From: Apoda limacodes
Lineage: Eukaryota; Arthropoda; Insecta; Lepidoptera; Limacodidae
Assembly: GCA_946406115.1 (NCBI GenBank)
Contig: OX291560.1
Location: 8,185,158-8,249,157, forward strand
Reading direction: 5' to 3'
DNA length: 64,000 nucleotides
Part shown: piece by piece, positions 26,946 to 37,439 of the stretch
How the letters are laid out: each line of letters opens with the position of its first letter
How positions within the stretch are numbered: position 1 is the stretch's first letter
Position numbers and translations under genes: made by a program
The notes under the pieces: model-generated
The model's database searches: none
Told to the model about the DNA's origin: nothing
What the model saw: only the letters and a program-made list of their open reading frames with translations

Positions 26946-27215
26946 AAAAAAATCGGCCAAGTGCGAGTCTGGCTTGCGCACCGAGGGTTCCGTAAAAACT
27001 TTTATATGTACTACAGAGTTCTTCCATCATGAGATCAAATGACCGTATTATGGGCATATTTTTTTTTCACATTGACTTAGAAGCTGGATTTTTGCGATCT
27101 TATTGCTGGCATTTTCAACATTCAATTCGTTTTAAACGAATTAGGCACTGTGTTCTGCAATAATAACTATTGTATTTTATCTGTGGTGATAACAGAGTAT
27201 GCCTTCCAACATTTT
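26946..27215 (+). repeat. Lepidopteran 'ggccaagtgcgagt' interspersed repeat
   Basis: It begins with tcggccaagtgcgagtctgg, then gcgcaccgagggttccgt, the start of a repeat I recognise as extremely common in lepidopteran genomes. The body is AT-rich and ends indistinctly. Related copies are at 54850-55205 (opposite strand) and 56335-57060. The class is not assigned. Confidence 0.65.
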
Positions 27216-27419
27216 TTTTTTAAATACAATCTTTTTCCAACTCTATGTGTTATTGTAACTTAAAATATAAAAATTAATTAAGCTGTATGTAATCATGGAA
27301 AAAGCAAAAAATTTTTTTTTCGTTTCAAATGTCGTCGCCATGACAAGGTCCTGATGTAGGTATGTTAAACACATAGCACGATGTATTGTAAAACAAAGCT
27401 GTGTATCTCAAGATGCATT

Positions 27420-27600
27420 GTGCTGGGCGGATGTCGCGACGCAATCTCGGCAGCCCCACCTGCCGCCGCGTTCCCACACTCCGGCGGCGACGCAAAAAAC
27501 ATGCTAGAAAGAGACAGAAAGATATCGCCAGTAGCGCGACGTCCCTTTCTCTCGCCAGGGTTGCCCGAAAGCCTTTCGCCTTCATGATACCCTGCCATCG
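27420..27600. promoter_or_regulatory. G+C-rich island with proneural and Su(H) sites
   Basis: About 180 bp of markedly higher G+C than the surrounding intron. Inside it CACCTGC (GCAGGTG on -) at 27457-27463 is followed 7 bp later by TTCCCACA (TGTGGGAA on -) at 27471-27478. This is the tightest proneural/Su(H) pairing in the window and a candidate core of a Delta enhancer. Overlapping open frames on both strands look like by-products of the base composition. Confidence 0.4.
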
Positions 27601-28250
27601 GACAAAATCAACCACGAAATCACAATTTATCAGAAACAACAGATTTTGATTCCGTCATATATTTAAATTATTTCTATTTCTTTTCTATTCATAATTCATT
27701 ATTTTATTCATTACTAATGTTATTAGCGTAAATACACAGGATCTTATTGATATATGTATATATATAGCAAGCAAATCATTAAATTCTCAAAGTAGTCTGT
27801 ATTAAGCACTCTTGATGATATTTTCTCAAAGTGCGTCTTCATGCATGTAAGACTCACCTTTACGTCAATCATGGCATAGAAAATTAAATACTGTTTAAAA
27901 ACGAATAACTTTTATTTTAAAATTTTGCCAACCCTATCAATGCAATGGAGCGGCGGCGTTCGTATCCGCGAATACTAAAATGTATAATATCAAGAGAAGC
28001 GGCCATTATAAAACGAAAACACCGCTTACACGCTCTCAATACAGGATGCCTCAAAGAAGGTCGAAACATTCAACGAAATCCAATCGAAACGGTTCACACA
28101 AGGACGGGGTCACGAAAGGTGAAAACAACAAAACAAACCTTCAAGACTATTCCGAATAACATTGCATTTTTTGTTCCAGGACACTAACTAGGAACACACC
28201 TATCATAAAAGGTCTAATTGACACACACACACAAACACACTCGCCTATAG

Positions 28251-28495
28251 TATACTAGCTTTTGCCCGCGGTTCCACCCGCCCTACATACGGTTATCGGT
28301 GTGGGATTTCAACGGCAACTCCTCAATTATAAAAATAAACCTCACACTTTACGTTTTCAATGCCTATGTCCTTCCCCGGCATTCAAACTATCTCCATGCA
28401 AAATTTCATTTTAATCGGAACAGCGGTTAAAGCGTAAAGAGGTAACTGACAGACAGACGGACACAGTTACTTTCGCATTTATAATATTTATATAT
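28251..28495 (+). repeat. Lepidopteran 'ctagcttttgcccgcgg' interspersed repeat
   Basis: It begins ctagcttttgcccgcggttc, contains cctatgtccttccccggc and atgcaaaatttcatt, and ends ggtaactgacagacagacgg plus tttcgcatttataat. This is one of the most abundant lepidopteran repeats, recognised from memory. A CA-rich simple repeat (about 28219-28240) lies just upstream. Confidence 0.7.
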
Positions 28496-31048
28496 AAATT
28501 AAAAAAACAAGTAACTATTGCAATTGTTTTTTTTTGCGCATGTAATTCGTTTATTGTTATTAATTTCATAGTCAAAAATTATAAAGGGTTCCTAATAATT
28601 GTTAGTTAAAAATGTCATCACGATATGAGCACTCCACATCTGTCGAACACAACTTATCTATATATCTTACTACTACTACTTATCTAGGTATCTTGCCTTC
28701 TGGGAAAGCTTATAAACAATCCCAAAATATGATTTGCATGTTCCGATCGCATTATACCTTCATCTCGCTTACCGGCTTAATGATGGGGTAAACATCGAGA
28801 AAAGAACCCTTTTCAAGACCGCTTAATTTCGCCTAATTATTACCCAAAGTAGCGTTCTCACGAATATTACATCGCAAACAGTTTCGCGAATCCCACGCGC
28901 GCCTAGTTTCCATTTTGTTTAGAAGCAGATGTCTGACGAAACAGTTAAATATTTGCCTGATCCCAAACACGTGGGAGAAATCTCCTGAGGGTTTTTGTCG
29001 TTTTTATTACCTGGCTCTGATAGATCGTTATATTGTAAGCGGATTTCAAGAATTAGGCACCAGTTTTCTAAAATGATTTCTTTATATGTTACACTAACAA
29101 AAGTGTACGAGGCCATAAAATATCATTTTTAAAAAAACAAATGTTTTTTACAATATTCAAAATTACAAGCTTCACAACTCAATCTTATAGCTAACATTAA
29201 ATACAAGTAATACAAAGTTTGTAGTATAGTTATACAGTTAACAGTTCGCAAAAGTATCTACACAATAATTCATAGCTTCAAAACCAATCTTGCACCATAC
29301 AAATGAGGTTTATTGAAAGAAGATGGATTTAGTTCTGCTTTGGAATAAAAAAAAAAACGTTACTAATTGAAAAAAAACCCTTTTTTTATCTAACTCAGGT
29401 CATGCCAGGTTTATCGCGCGTTGATTGCAAGTTTAAATTAAAAATCTTTATTCATTTAAAGCACATTTACAGCTTACAAATCGAAATCAATTCCTAATGT
29501 CAAACCGCACTCGCCAGGCCCTTGGTATGTTAGTAATGCGGCCTTTTAGTTAAAAAATCAATACAGGCGGTTCCAATGGATAAAAGAATAATAGATTGTA
29601 AGAACTTGCTCGACATAGCCCACTTATGGACTAATATTGGTTTTGGAGTGTAATTTTTACTACCAACTCTCCTACCGTTCGAGAGGTTAGATAACTTCAA
29701 GTGGTGCATTCGAGTGCATAGTGCAATGAGCAAATGAGGCCGTTTTTCATCATCTTTGATCTGTGTGTATTACCGACACCGGCGCCTACAGACTTACCTA
29801 ACCCAATTTGATCCGCTGTAAACATCTCAATTTATATTTAGATTCAGACGCGAAAGTGTTATATACAAGTGAAAGCGAAGTTTATTTAATTTTTCCGAAT
29901 TTGTAATTGAAAAGAAACGTTTTGAAGTTTCCTAAGCCGTAGCGGATTTGCGGTTCTGAATAAGTCTTTGTTATCGCTCGCTTTATATTCTACTAAAGTT
30001 ACTTACAGTCTAGTGAACTTTGATTCTATATTTCTCCGCCATTGCTGAAAACTTCTGTTTGCCCTTTTGTGCCTGGCGCGACAGTGGCGTTGGAATTACA
30101 ATTTTTTTTTTCTTTATTGGATATAATGGGTACACTGAATTAAGACACTATAGTTACCTACCCTACAGTGGTAGGTACTGTGCTACCTACAAATTTGTAG
30201 ATTGTTTTACTCGAAACAAATATTCTTTACTGATTTGTAAGTGTTTATTACATAATAATAGAAAATTAAAAAAGCATTCTATAAGTATTTGTAAGCAAAA
30301 TGGCGTAGTATATTTCGTAGTGGTTAGGGGAATAGTAACGGTCGAGCGACGGTTATACTCCGTGCTATCTGCCCCCTTCCTATTCGCTCCGATAACTTGC
30401 CCGTGCGCGCACCCGACCGATACGACTCCGGTGTTTCTTATTCAAAAACACAATCCCTAATACACCACGTACATTACCGCATTTTATTTTAATTCGTAAA
30501 CTCCACTCATTCTTGCACAGCAATGTACTTTATTCAATTTAAATTCGTGCTAGTTTTCTTTGCTTTGTGAGGTAAGGTTCGTACGGAACGTAAATCACGA
30601 AGCTAACGATGCGCGCCTATTACGCCTGCAATGCATCAAGTCCGGGTTAAATATTCAACTTCATAAGCCTTCGTAAATATATTTCAATTTCGAAATACAT
30701 TCCGTTTGCCAAGGAATAGACTAAGGATACGATTTACAACGAGGAAATTCATTTAGATTTAATCTTATGCGTATTTATAGTAAAAACTATTGATTTAAAG
30801 CGGGCTTGTGAGAGGATCTTGTTACGGGTGCGAGTAGGGCTCCGAGATAAATGGTATGCGGCGCGACCTCGCCCTCGGCGCCTTAACGAGCCTCTCTCTT
30901 TGTTGCATCTGCAGCCTCCTCACGAGATGCACTCCGCTTAAATAAAACACTACCCGTTCAACAAAAACTCGTCGTAACCCTTTAACTGTACCTCCTTTGT
31001 ACTCGTTTTGTCTTTGTGTCGTTAACAAATGTTTTCTTTTTGTTTCAG

Positions 31049-31109
31049 CGCGGTGTCTGCCCGGCTGTGACTCGGAGCACGGACACTGCCTCAAGCCGGA
31101 CGAGTGCAT
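31049..31109 (+). CDS. Dl: Delta exon: EGF repeat 1
   Basis: A 61-nt exon between acceptor tttcag (31048) and donor gtgagt (31110). One base enters and two leave. It encodes RCLPGCDSEHGHCLKPDEC; the split codon after it gives Ile, continuing into [10 protein letters not shown] in the next exon. This is the atypical EGF1 that follows the DSL domain in Delta ligands. Confidence 0.95.
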
Positions 31110-31260
31110 GTGAGTATCCACTTCACACCTCCCTGCTAAACTCCACCTTACCTCCCTCAAGCTTTAATCATTCATCCACGTTATTGTTCCGAAGTAAAAA
31201 CTTTTTAGACACTCGTTATCACGTCCTATTCGACTAACGAATGTTTTCTTTTAATTGCAG

Positions 31261-32634
31261 TTGTCACTCTGGCTGGGTGGGCGAGCTGTGCGACCAGTGT
31301 GAGCGACACCCTGGCTGCGTGCACGGTACCTGTGCCAAGCCCTGGGACTGTATCTGCGAAGAGGGCTGGGGTGGGCTGTTCTGCAATCAAGACCTTAACT
31401 ATTGCACTAACCACCGGCCCTGCAGGAATGGAGGGACGTGCCATAACACCGGGCAGGGAAGCTACACGTGTGTGTGTCCTCCAGAATATACAGGCCCTGA
31501 TTGCGAGAAGTCTCTCCACTCGTGCGCGGTCCGACCATGTCTCAACGGCGGGGCTTGTGTGCCAGACGAAGGCGGAGAACTCGCTTGTGCGTGTCCGTCC
31601 GGATACGAAGGCGCCCGATGCGAAAGCCGAAGACTGACTTGCGACGATCAACCTTGCAGAAACGGTGGGACTTGTGAGTCTCGGCCGGCCGGGTACGTAT
31701 GCACTTGTCCGGCCGGCTTCAGCGGAACGGACTGCGGAGTGGAAGCCGACCCTTGTGCCGCAAACCCTTGTCGAAACGGAGCCACGTGTATTCGAGCTGG
31801 TGATGGATTCAAATGCAACTGTAGAACCGGTTACCGAGGGAATCGCTGCGAGATCGACATCGATGACTGCGTTGGGATCGTATGTGAGCACGGCGGCAGC
31901 TGCGTCGACCTTGTGAACGGGCAGCGTTGCCAATGTGCTCCAGGATTCCTCGGCCCGCGCTGCGAAACCCGAGTCGACTTGTGCTTGGCAAAACCCTGTG
32001 CGAACGGAGGCGAATGCTTAATCCTCGACAACGACTACGAATGCCGGTGCCGGCCCGGATTTGCCAGTAAAGACTGTAGTATAGACGTAAACGAGTGCGC
32101 GTCCTCACCATGTCGGAACGGGGGAACGTGTCACGATCGGGTCGATGGATACCTCTGCAACTGCGCTCCGGGATGGGGCGGGAAATCCTGTACCGTATCG
32201 TTAGCAGATATAGTTGCCCCGCCGAGACCCGCAGGGGGATCTCTGAGAAGGGTTGGAGATGAATCTTTAGAAGAAGGTAGTCTATCAGGGAAACACATGG
32301 CGCTGATCATAGCGCTGTCGGTGGTGGTGCCGGCGGTGGCGCTCATGGCGCTAGCGGCCGTGGCCTGTGTAAGGCGGAAGCGGCGGCGGGCGCAAAATGC
32401 AGCGGACGCGGAAGCGGTGGCGCAGAACACCGCTAACGCTGGCGCCGGCGGCCGCGTGATCCGCAACACGTGGGGCAAGTGTGAGGCGCCGGCCGAGTGC
32501 CAGAATGCGCACAATGCCGCTGCAGAAGAGTGTAAGCGGAAAACGCTCAACACTGAAAGTGCGGCGAGACTACTCGCGGCGCTAGACCCGCGCCTATCGC
32601 GGCTCTCCGCTGACTCGGCGTATTGCGCTAACAG
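31261..32634 (+). CDS. Dl: Delta exon: EGF 1-9, transmembrane helix and most of the tail
   Basis: The large 3' exon starts after ttgcag (31260) and ends at the donor gtcagt (32635). It encodes the rest of EGF1, EGF2 (HPGCVHGTC...EGWGGLFC), EGF3 ([15 protein letters not shown]) and EGF4-9, several with the calcium-binding D-x-(D/N)-(D/E)-C start (DIDDC, DVNEC). A short spacer follows, then a TM helix from about 32297 ([17 protein letters not shown] and onward) and a basic stop-transfer RRKRRR. The tail has two NxxN motifs (NTAN, NAHN). The first lies where Drosophila Delta has its Neuralized-binding NEQN. A conserved NTW block and a KTLNTE block follow. Reading through the donor would add a different 17-residue end. 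Confidence 0.96.
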
Positions 32635-33036
32635 GTCAGTCACTAATCTACTTTTAAATACTTTTGACTTTTTCTTTCTTTGAACAGATATTAAATTTTA
32701 AATTCAAAGCCATATTAATTTTTTAAACCTATGTTTTTCTGTTTCGACATTAAGTGGTACATTAATATATATCAAATTGCAAGCTAATTAGATCTATTAC
32801 GACTCAAGTTACACAGCCTATGAGTAGTGTAACATTGCTCAAATGTTGATTGCCTCGCAACAGTTTCAATTATTATGATTTTTATATTTTTAATTTTATG
32901 TCGTTGAATAAATTTTATTATAAACTGGGAATATTACCAATATATTATTGATTTAGTGTAAAATTTCGTCGATATCACCTGCATATTCTGCTGAAAGACC
33001 CATTCATGATATTAACCTTCCCTTTTTTTGTTACAG

Positions 33037-33130
33037 CGATACGTCGCTAGTGAAGCGAGCGTTAGAAGGCGGAGGGGTGTACGTGCTAGACGACCATTGC
33101 TTGCCGCCGACGTTTGCGACGCAAGTGTAG
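33037..33130 (+). CDS. Dl: Delta terminal exon: C-terminal tail
   Basis: The exon starts after ttacag (33036); its first base completes the Ser codon split at 32634. It encodes 30 residues including SLVKRALEGGGVYVLDDH and ends FATQV before the stop tag at 33128-33130. The final A-T-Q-V has the S/T-x-V form of class I PDZ ligands and resembles the ATEV end of vertebrate Delta-like 1. Acceptance of this exon rests on correct phase and that ending. Confidence 0.88.
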
Positions 33131-35820
33131 TGCCCGCGAACGCGGCAATGGACAATAAATTATTTATTTCTCAATGGACGCTAGTGCGAAATAGGCTGTG
33201 CGCCGCGTGTACATATAGCGTAAAGTGTAAAGTGACCCTGTATAGACGGCTAGTTTTAAGACTTCGGATGTATTTATTAATGTGAGTTCGGTTCGTACGC
33301 CCCCTGTATATATAAGTAAATTGTAATGGCTGTACGGATCGTGTTTTTCCGCCCCAAATCGACAAACGTCGCCCAAAGACTGCGTGTCCAAATTGTGGTA
33401 TTGCCATGTTAAGGAATACTATACATATTTTTTTTTTTTTTACTAATTACTAATTTATCAATTTTCATTCCAATTTTAAGAAGTAATTTATATAAACAGT
33501 GACTTAAAATAGTGCATAATAATAATTTTTAAAGTTTTAATTCTCAAATAAGGATTTGTAAAACAGTAACCTTGTACACTTGTCCACAGTAAGACGTAAA
33601 ACCATAACGGCCCATTTTTGGAATTGTCTAACTCAATTAGATGTATTCCTTAAAATGAAATACCAGGGAAGCATGAAGGGCGAGGACCGCGTTTGTCGAG
33701 GGTCGAGCGGACGAATGTCCGCGTCTGCGATCTCTTAGGTAACCGGTGCGAAGTGCGTCCGCGCCTCGGTCCGGAGTGGAACGTACGCAACGTAGGAATT
33801 ACACTGACATCTTGCCTTTGCCTGCACTCCTAGTAAGCTTTCTCTAAATCATTTGTAATTTCCCATTTTTTTTCATATATTCTGAATTTTTTTATGACTT
33901 CTATTTGAATTTGAAAGACTTTTTCAGGCACTTTGCGACATTCTAATGGAAATCTTTACTCAATCGACACAAATATCGCAATATATTGATAACTTCTATT
34001 TATTTTATTCTATTCTTAAAAATGTCTTATTTTTTTCTTTACTATCTGACATAGATATTGACTATTCCATTATAAAGAAAAGTTGTGATTTCCGTGAAGT
34101 TCCTACGATAATAATCACACCTACTAAAGCTGTCCCGTATAGACTCGCACCAGTATAAAAGCCAAACCGTGCGTAAAATATAAGATTTTAGACTAATTTA
34201 TAAAACGCAAATGATGCGTCATCAGTTTTTATATTGATTATTTTTTCGTTTATTTCTTTTGTGATTGACTAATTAATTATTATCATATTGTTCCTATAAT
34301 TATTGATTGATAGCAAAAAATCTTGTCCGGTTTTCTTTAAAATCAACACAGATTTTTATTTTTATTTTGTATAATTTTCATTATTTTTCCATACTTGCTG
34401 GTAAATAGGATAGCATGACAACACTTAACGTTCCTGTAATACTGAGATCATTTATATTATATCTATGTCTCTTTTTTGACATAGAAGTAGTATAAATATT
34501 TCTCAAGCACAATGTAAAGCATCACACACGAGATTAGTCCATAGGTTAAAATAAACACGTGTACTTATAAGAACAAATTGTCGAAACCTAAGTCATTGTG
34601 TATAAAGAAAATTAAGATTTAGTGATATAGGAATATTCTCCATTACTTTTGTAAGGGTACTGTGACAATATGAATTTAGCATCTATAGGCAACATAGGAC
34701 ATGTTTTAGCTTGTTTTTTATCTTATTTATTTATTCAAAAAGTTGTGTTTATATGTGTGCTGATAGTTTACATATTCATTTTTGAATTTGTAATTTATTA
34801 ACTATACATATATATATATAATAATTTATATTAAATTACCATATAAATATTTCAAATGTATATATATCTTAATAAGTGATGTTTTGATTTCTTATGTTGC
34901 CTTGTGTGCTTGAATTTAGATTAAATAATAAAAGGTTAAATCGACAAAATTGTAAAAAATTATATCAAACTATGAATAGACTGATGTGCAGTAATAATGT
35001 TTCATGTATTTAATTTTTTTAAGATGACAAAATGTAAGTTAAAACTTTGTGAAATCAGTAGAAAACCTTAGAAACAATTATATTCATATACTTAATAAAC
35101 AAAATAACGTAATTTTTGTACTTAAAAAATAGTTCACAGTGTAAACTTTCATTTTTCTTTTTGAGAAACTAAAAAAAAAAGAAAAACAAAATACAATATT
35201 ATAATTTGAGACCAATAAAATGACAGTATTTTTAACTTATTTATTACTATTTAGCTGTAATTCCTTTGAAACCCCTTATATTTTTTAATAAATCATTGTT
35301 TATTTTTTGAACTATGTTTACAATTGACTATAAAATTTGACTACTTGATTTCAGTTTTCGATTATTTTTTTAAGGAAAATCATGCACATATTTTTAATAT
35401 TCATGTGAGTATACTGGAAGCTAACATTTGAGATCATTCCAATTCTTATAACTAAGTAGATATATCTTTTTTAAATCTTATTATTGATTTTAATTACCTA
35501 TTATTTCTTGTTTATTTTGCATGCCTGTCCTGTATTTTAAATTATATTTCGTCTAATTGGGACAAAGTACAATTTTATTTTTTCCTAGTATTTGCCTTTT
35601 AGTATATTCACATTTTTTTTATTTCAAAAGAAAAATGAAAGATTGTTTTGTCTTCAATTGAAGATGTAATGAATAATTCCATAGATAACTATTGAAATAA
35701 AGTCATACTATAATGCTATAGCGGTGATATAATAAATATGCCAGCGTGTTTGCGAGGAATGTGTATATGTATGTGCGATGATGCAACGAGAAATAAAATG
35801 TTAATAAACAATTGTTTACA
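33131..35820 (+). other. Dl: Delta 3' untranslated region (probable)
   Basis: AT-rich sequence with several polyadenylation-type aataaa hexamers: one only 24 nt after the stop (33154), others near 35093, 35286, 35695, 35794 and 35804. The last cluster, just before transposon sequence starts near 35.9 kb, is the most likely end, giving a 3' UTR of about 2.7 kb. A G+C-rich patch (33660-33800) contains a perfect short hairpin (33707-33722). Two TGTGAT (K-box-like) hexamers occur at 34084 and 34260, no more than chance predicts. Confidence 0.5.
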
Positions 35821-35899
35821 AAAGATTTAATTTATTTTATTTTCAACCCTTAAAAGTTTTATTTAATAATGTACTGCAAATTTCAGTGAATTTTAAAGG

Positions 35900-36345
35900 C
35901 AAGGGCGGCCATAGTATAGTAGTCGTTGGCTCAAGTGGTGTTTGTCCTCTTTACAGGGGCACAAGCCTCCTCGGAGGAAGGAGGCTTAGGCCATAGTCTA
36001 CCGCTCTGGTCGTCTGATATATAGTTTTAAGGCACTGGTTCAGTGCAAAATGGCAGACGTCGAGCTACTGGCTACTAGACTGTCAGAATTTTGAAGCCAC
36101 ACATGATGGCTGGCTTGGCTTAACGCCTGCTGTCATATGACAACAGCCAGTTTAACCGATGGTTTAAGGAGCTCCAAAGCACGGAGGAGCTCAGAATTAG
36201 AATTAGAAAAATGAGTCATTAGGTGGTAACCCATGTAATTACTTACCACGCTCGATGTTGCTTAACATCGCTTATCGTTCCTGATAGTCAAATGCTTCTG
36301 AACCACCAGCTTCTCTGAATCCCTGTCATGAAGTATTATGTCCAT
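35900..36345 (-). mobile_element. SINE with a 5S rRNA-derived head, copy 2
   Basis: On the - strand the sequence near 36275-36235 reads gcgatgttaagcaacatcg followed by a decayed tacatgggttacca, the 5S-type head. The body shares with copy 1 the ctgtcatatgacaacagcc block, gagctcagaa and ggaggcttaggcc. It is older and more diverged than copy 1. It marks the start of the intergenic gap between Delta and B52. Confidence 0.65.
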
Positions 36346-36704
36346 CGATATCGACCGCCCTACGAAACGCTACGAATTTTTTTTGGAACATTACAATTTA
36401 TTCATTCAAGCATATTTTAATGATCTTGGCTAGCCAGTTTTGACAGCTTTAGTATCTACATTTGCCACTAAACAAATTTTTACTTTTTATCAACCAGTAA
36501 GAAGGCTCAGAATTAATTGTAAGCGTTTGATTGTTACGACTGATCTATTTGACTTATTTTATAAAACTGTTACGGCCGCGTTTTAGAGGTGCCAATAATG
36601 CTCTTAATGCAATCGGATAAATAGAAAATATATCCAATGACAACTTAAAGATCAAAAAAAGCGCACGTCTCGCACGCTTTTGCCTTCTCAATACACTAGA
36701 CCAG

Positions 36705-36775
36705 CCTGTCTAAGCAGAGGCCTGTGCCCTTTCCTGCAGTGGGGAGAATAAAGGCAGACTTGGTATTGGGGGGTC
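36705..36775 (+). repeat. LINE 3' tail fragment
   Basis: It reads agaggcctgtgccctttcct, then gcagtggggagaataaaggc, the typical 'gaggcctgtgccc..gcagtgggacgtataaaggc' 3' tail of lepidopteran LINEs. No coding part is attached. The 5S SINE copy at 2230 carries a similar tail. Confidence 0.5.
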
Positions 36776-36907
36776 GAATCAGGTATTACCTATGGCAAAC
36801 ACGCGTTTGAGATATAGTTTGCTAAACTACAATTAAAGGCACGGTTATAATTACGGATTACGTAAATTGTAAATACCGTCTTATTTGATTAGATCAATTT
36901 ACTACAT

Positions 36908-37438
36908 AGTCGCAAGTCCGGCCCCATATGGAGTACTGCTGCCATCTCTGGGCGGGTGCACCCGGATACCAGTTTGGCCCTTTTGACTGGGCTGTGAGAA
37001 TCGTCGACAATCCCAAACTCACAAGCCGTATTAAACGCTTAAGCATGAGGAGAGACTTGGCCACCCTGTGTGTTCTACCGCTTGTATTATGGGATGTGTT
37101 CAGAGGAATTGATAGAAATGATGCCCACGCCTACTTTTTACCATCGCACGGCTCGCCATTGGCAGGGAATTCATCCTCACACCTAAATGGTCACGTACAG
37201 TGCGGTTTCAGAGAAACTTCCTCCCACGAACACTTGGGTTGTGGAATGAGCTCCCTGTCAAGGTTTTCTCTAAGGACTACAGTATGGGGTTCTTCAAGGA
37301 GGTTATTAGATATTTAAAGGGTCGGTAACGCGCGAGTGATGCCCCAGGTGTTTTTTGCAAACGTCCAAAGCCTGTGGTGACCGCTTACCATCAGACGGAC
37401 CACAAGCTTGTTGGCCACCTTAGTGGTAACAAAAAAAA
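36908..37438 (+). mobile_element. LINE 3'-end fragment, copy 2
   Basis: It starts at cgcaagtccggccccatatg (RPHMEYCCHLWAGAPGYQ) and runs through RIVDNPKLTSRIKRLSMRRDL. It is then broken by frameshifts, with family residues (remnants of the LWNELP block) in other frames, and ends with the family's non-coding tail (gtgaccgcttaccatcagac, then cttgttggccaccttagtgg) and an A tract. It is a 5'-truncated, dead copy. Its first 60 bp repeat the last 60 bp of the 8967-9845 fragment. Confidence 0.85.
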
Positions 37439-37439
37439 A

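Larger units (their letters stand above)
25068..31048 (+). other. Dl: Delta intron (6.0 kb)
   Basis: AT-rich intron. It contains CGTGAGAA-type Su(H) sites on the - strand at 26330-26337 and 28855-28862, a copy of the lepidopteran ggccaagtgcgagtc repeat (about 26946-27215), a G+C-rich island with a proneural/Su(H) pair (27420-27600) and the ctagcttttgcccgcgg repeat (28251-28495). Confidence 0.75.
4869..33130 (+). other. Dl: Delta (Notch ligand) gene, coding exons 2 to last
   Basis: Gene-level entry for the six exons listed separately (4869-5165, 18450-18510, 24810-25067, 31049-31109, 31261-32634, 33037-33130). Together they are 2145 nt, giving 714 codons plus stop with phases 0, 0, 1, 1, 2, 2 matching at every junction. 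Delta is a single-pass membrane ligand that activates Notch on neighbouring cells. Domain order is MNNL (about 4-99), GTFSLIVEAW linker, DSL (about 158-203, six cysteines), nine EGF repeats (about 206-540), TM helix (about 572-596) and a tail of about 118 residues. Nine EGF repeats and the close match of MNNL, DSL and EGF2-3 to Drosophila Delta separate it from Serrate/Jagged, which has more EGF repeats and a cysteine-rich region. The start codon and signal peptide exon are missing from the window. Confidence 0.95.

Noticed and set aside
28219..28240. CA-rich stretch as a regulatory site
   Set aside because: It is a short simple repeat beside an interspersed repeat.
31226..31933. 235-codon open frame antisense to the Delta EGF exon
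   Set aside because: It is a shadow of the G+C-rich EGF coding sequence; the + strand frame has clear EGF cysteines and correct splice phases.
32131..32643. 170-codon antisense frame at the 3' end of the large Delta exon
   Set aside because: Shadow ORF caused by codon bias of the tail and TM coding region.
34084..34265. K-box (TGTGAT) motifs in the Delta 3' UTR as miRNA sites
   Set aside because: Two hexamers in 2.7 kb of AT-rich sequence is about the number expected by chance; no Brd or GY boxes accompany them.
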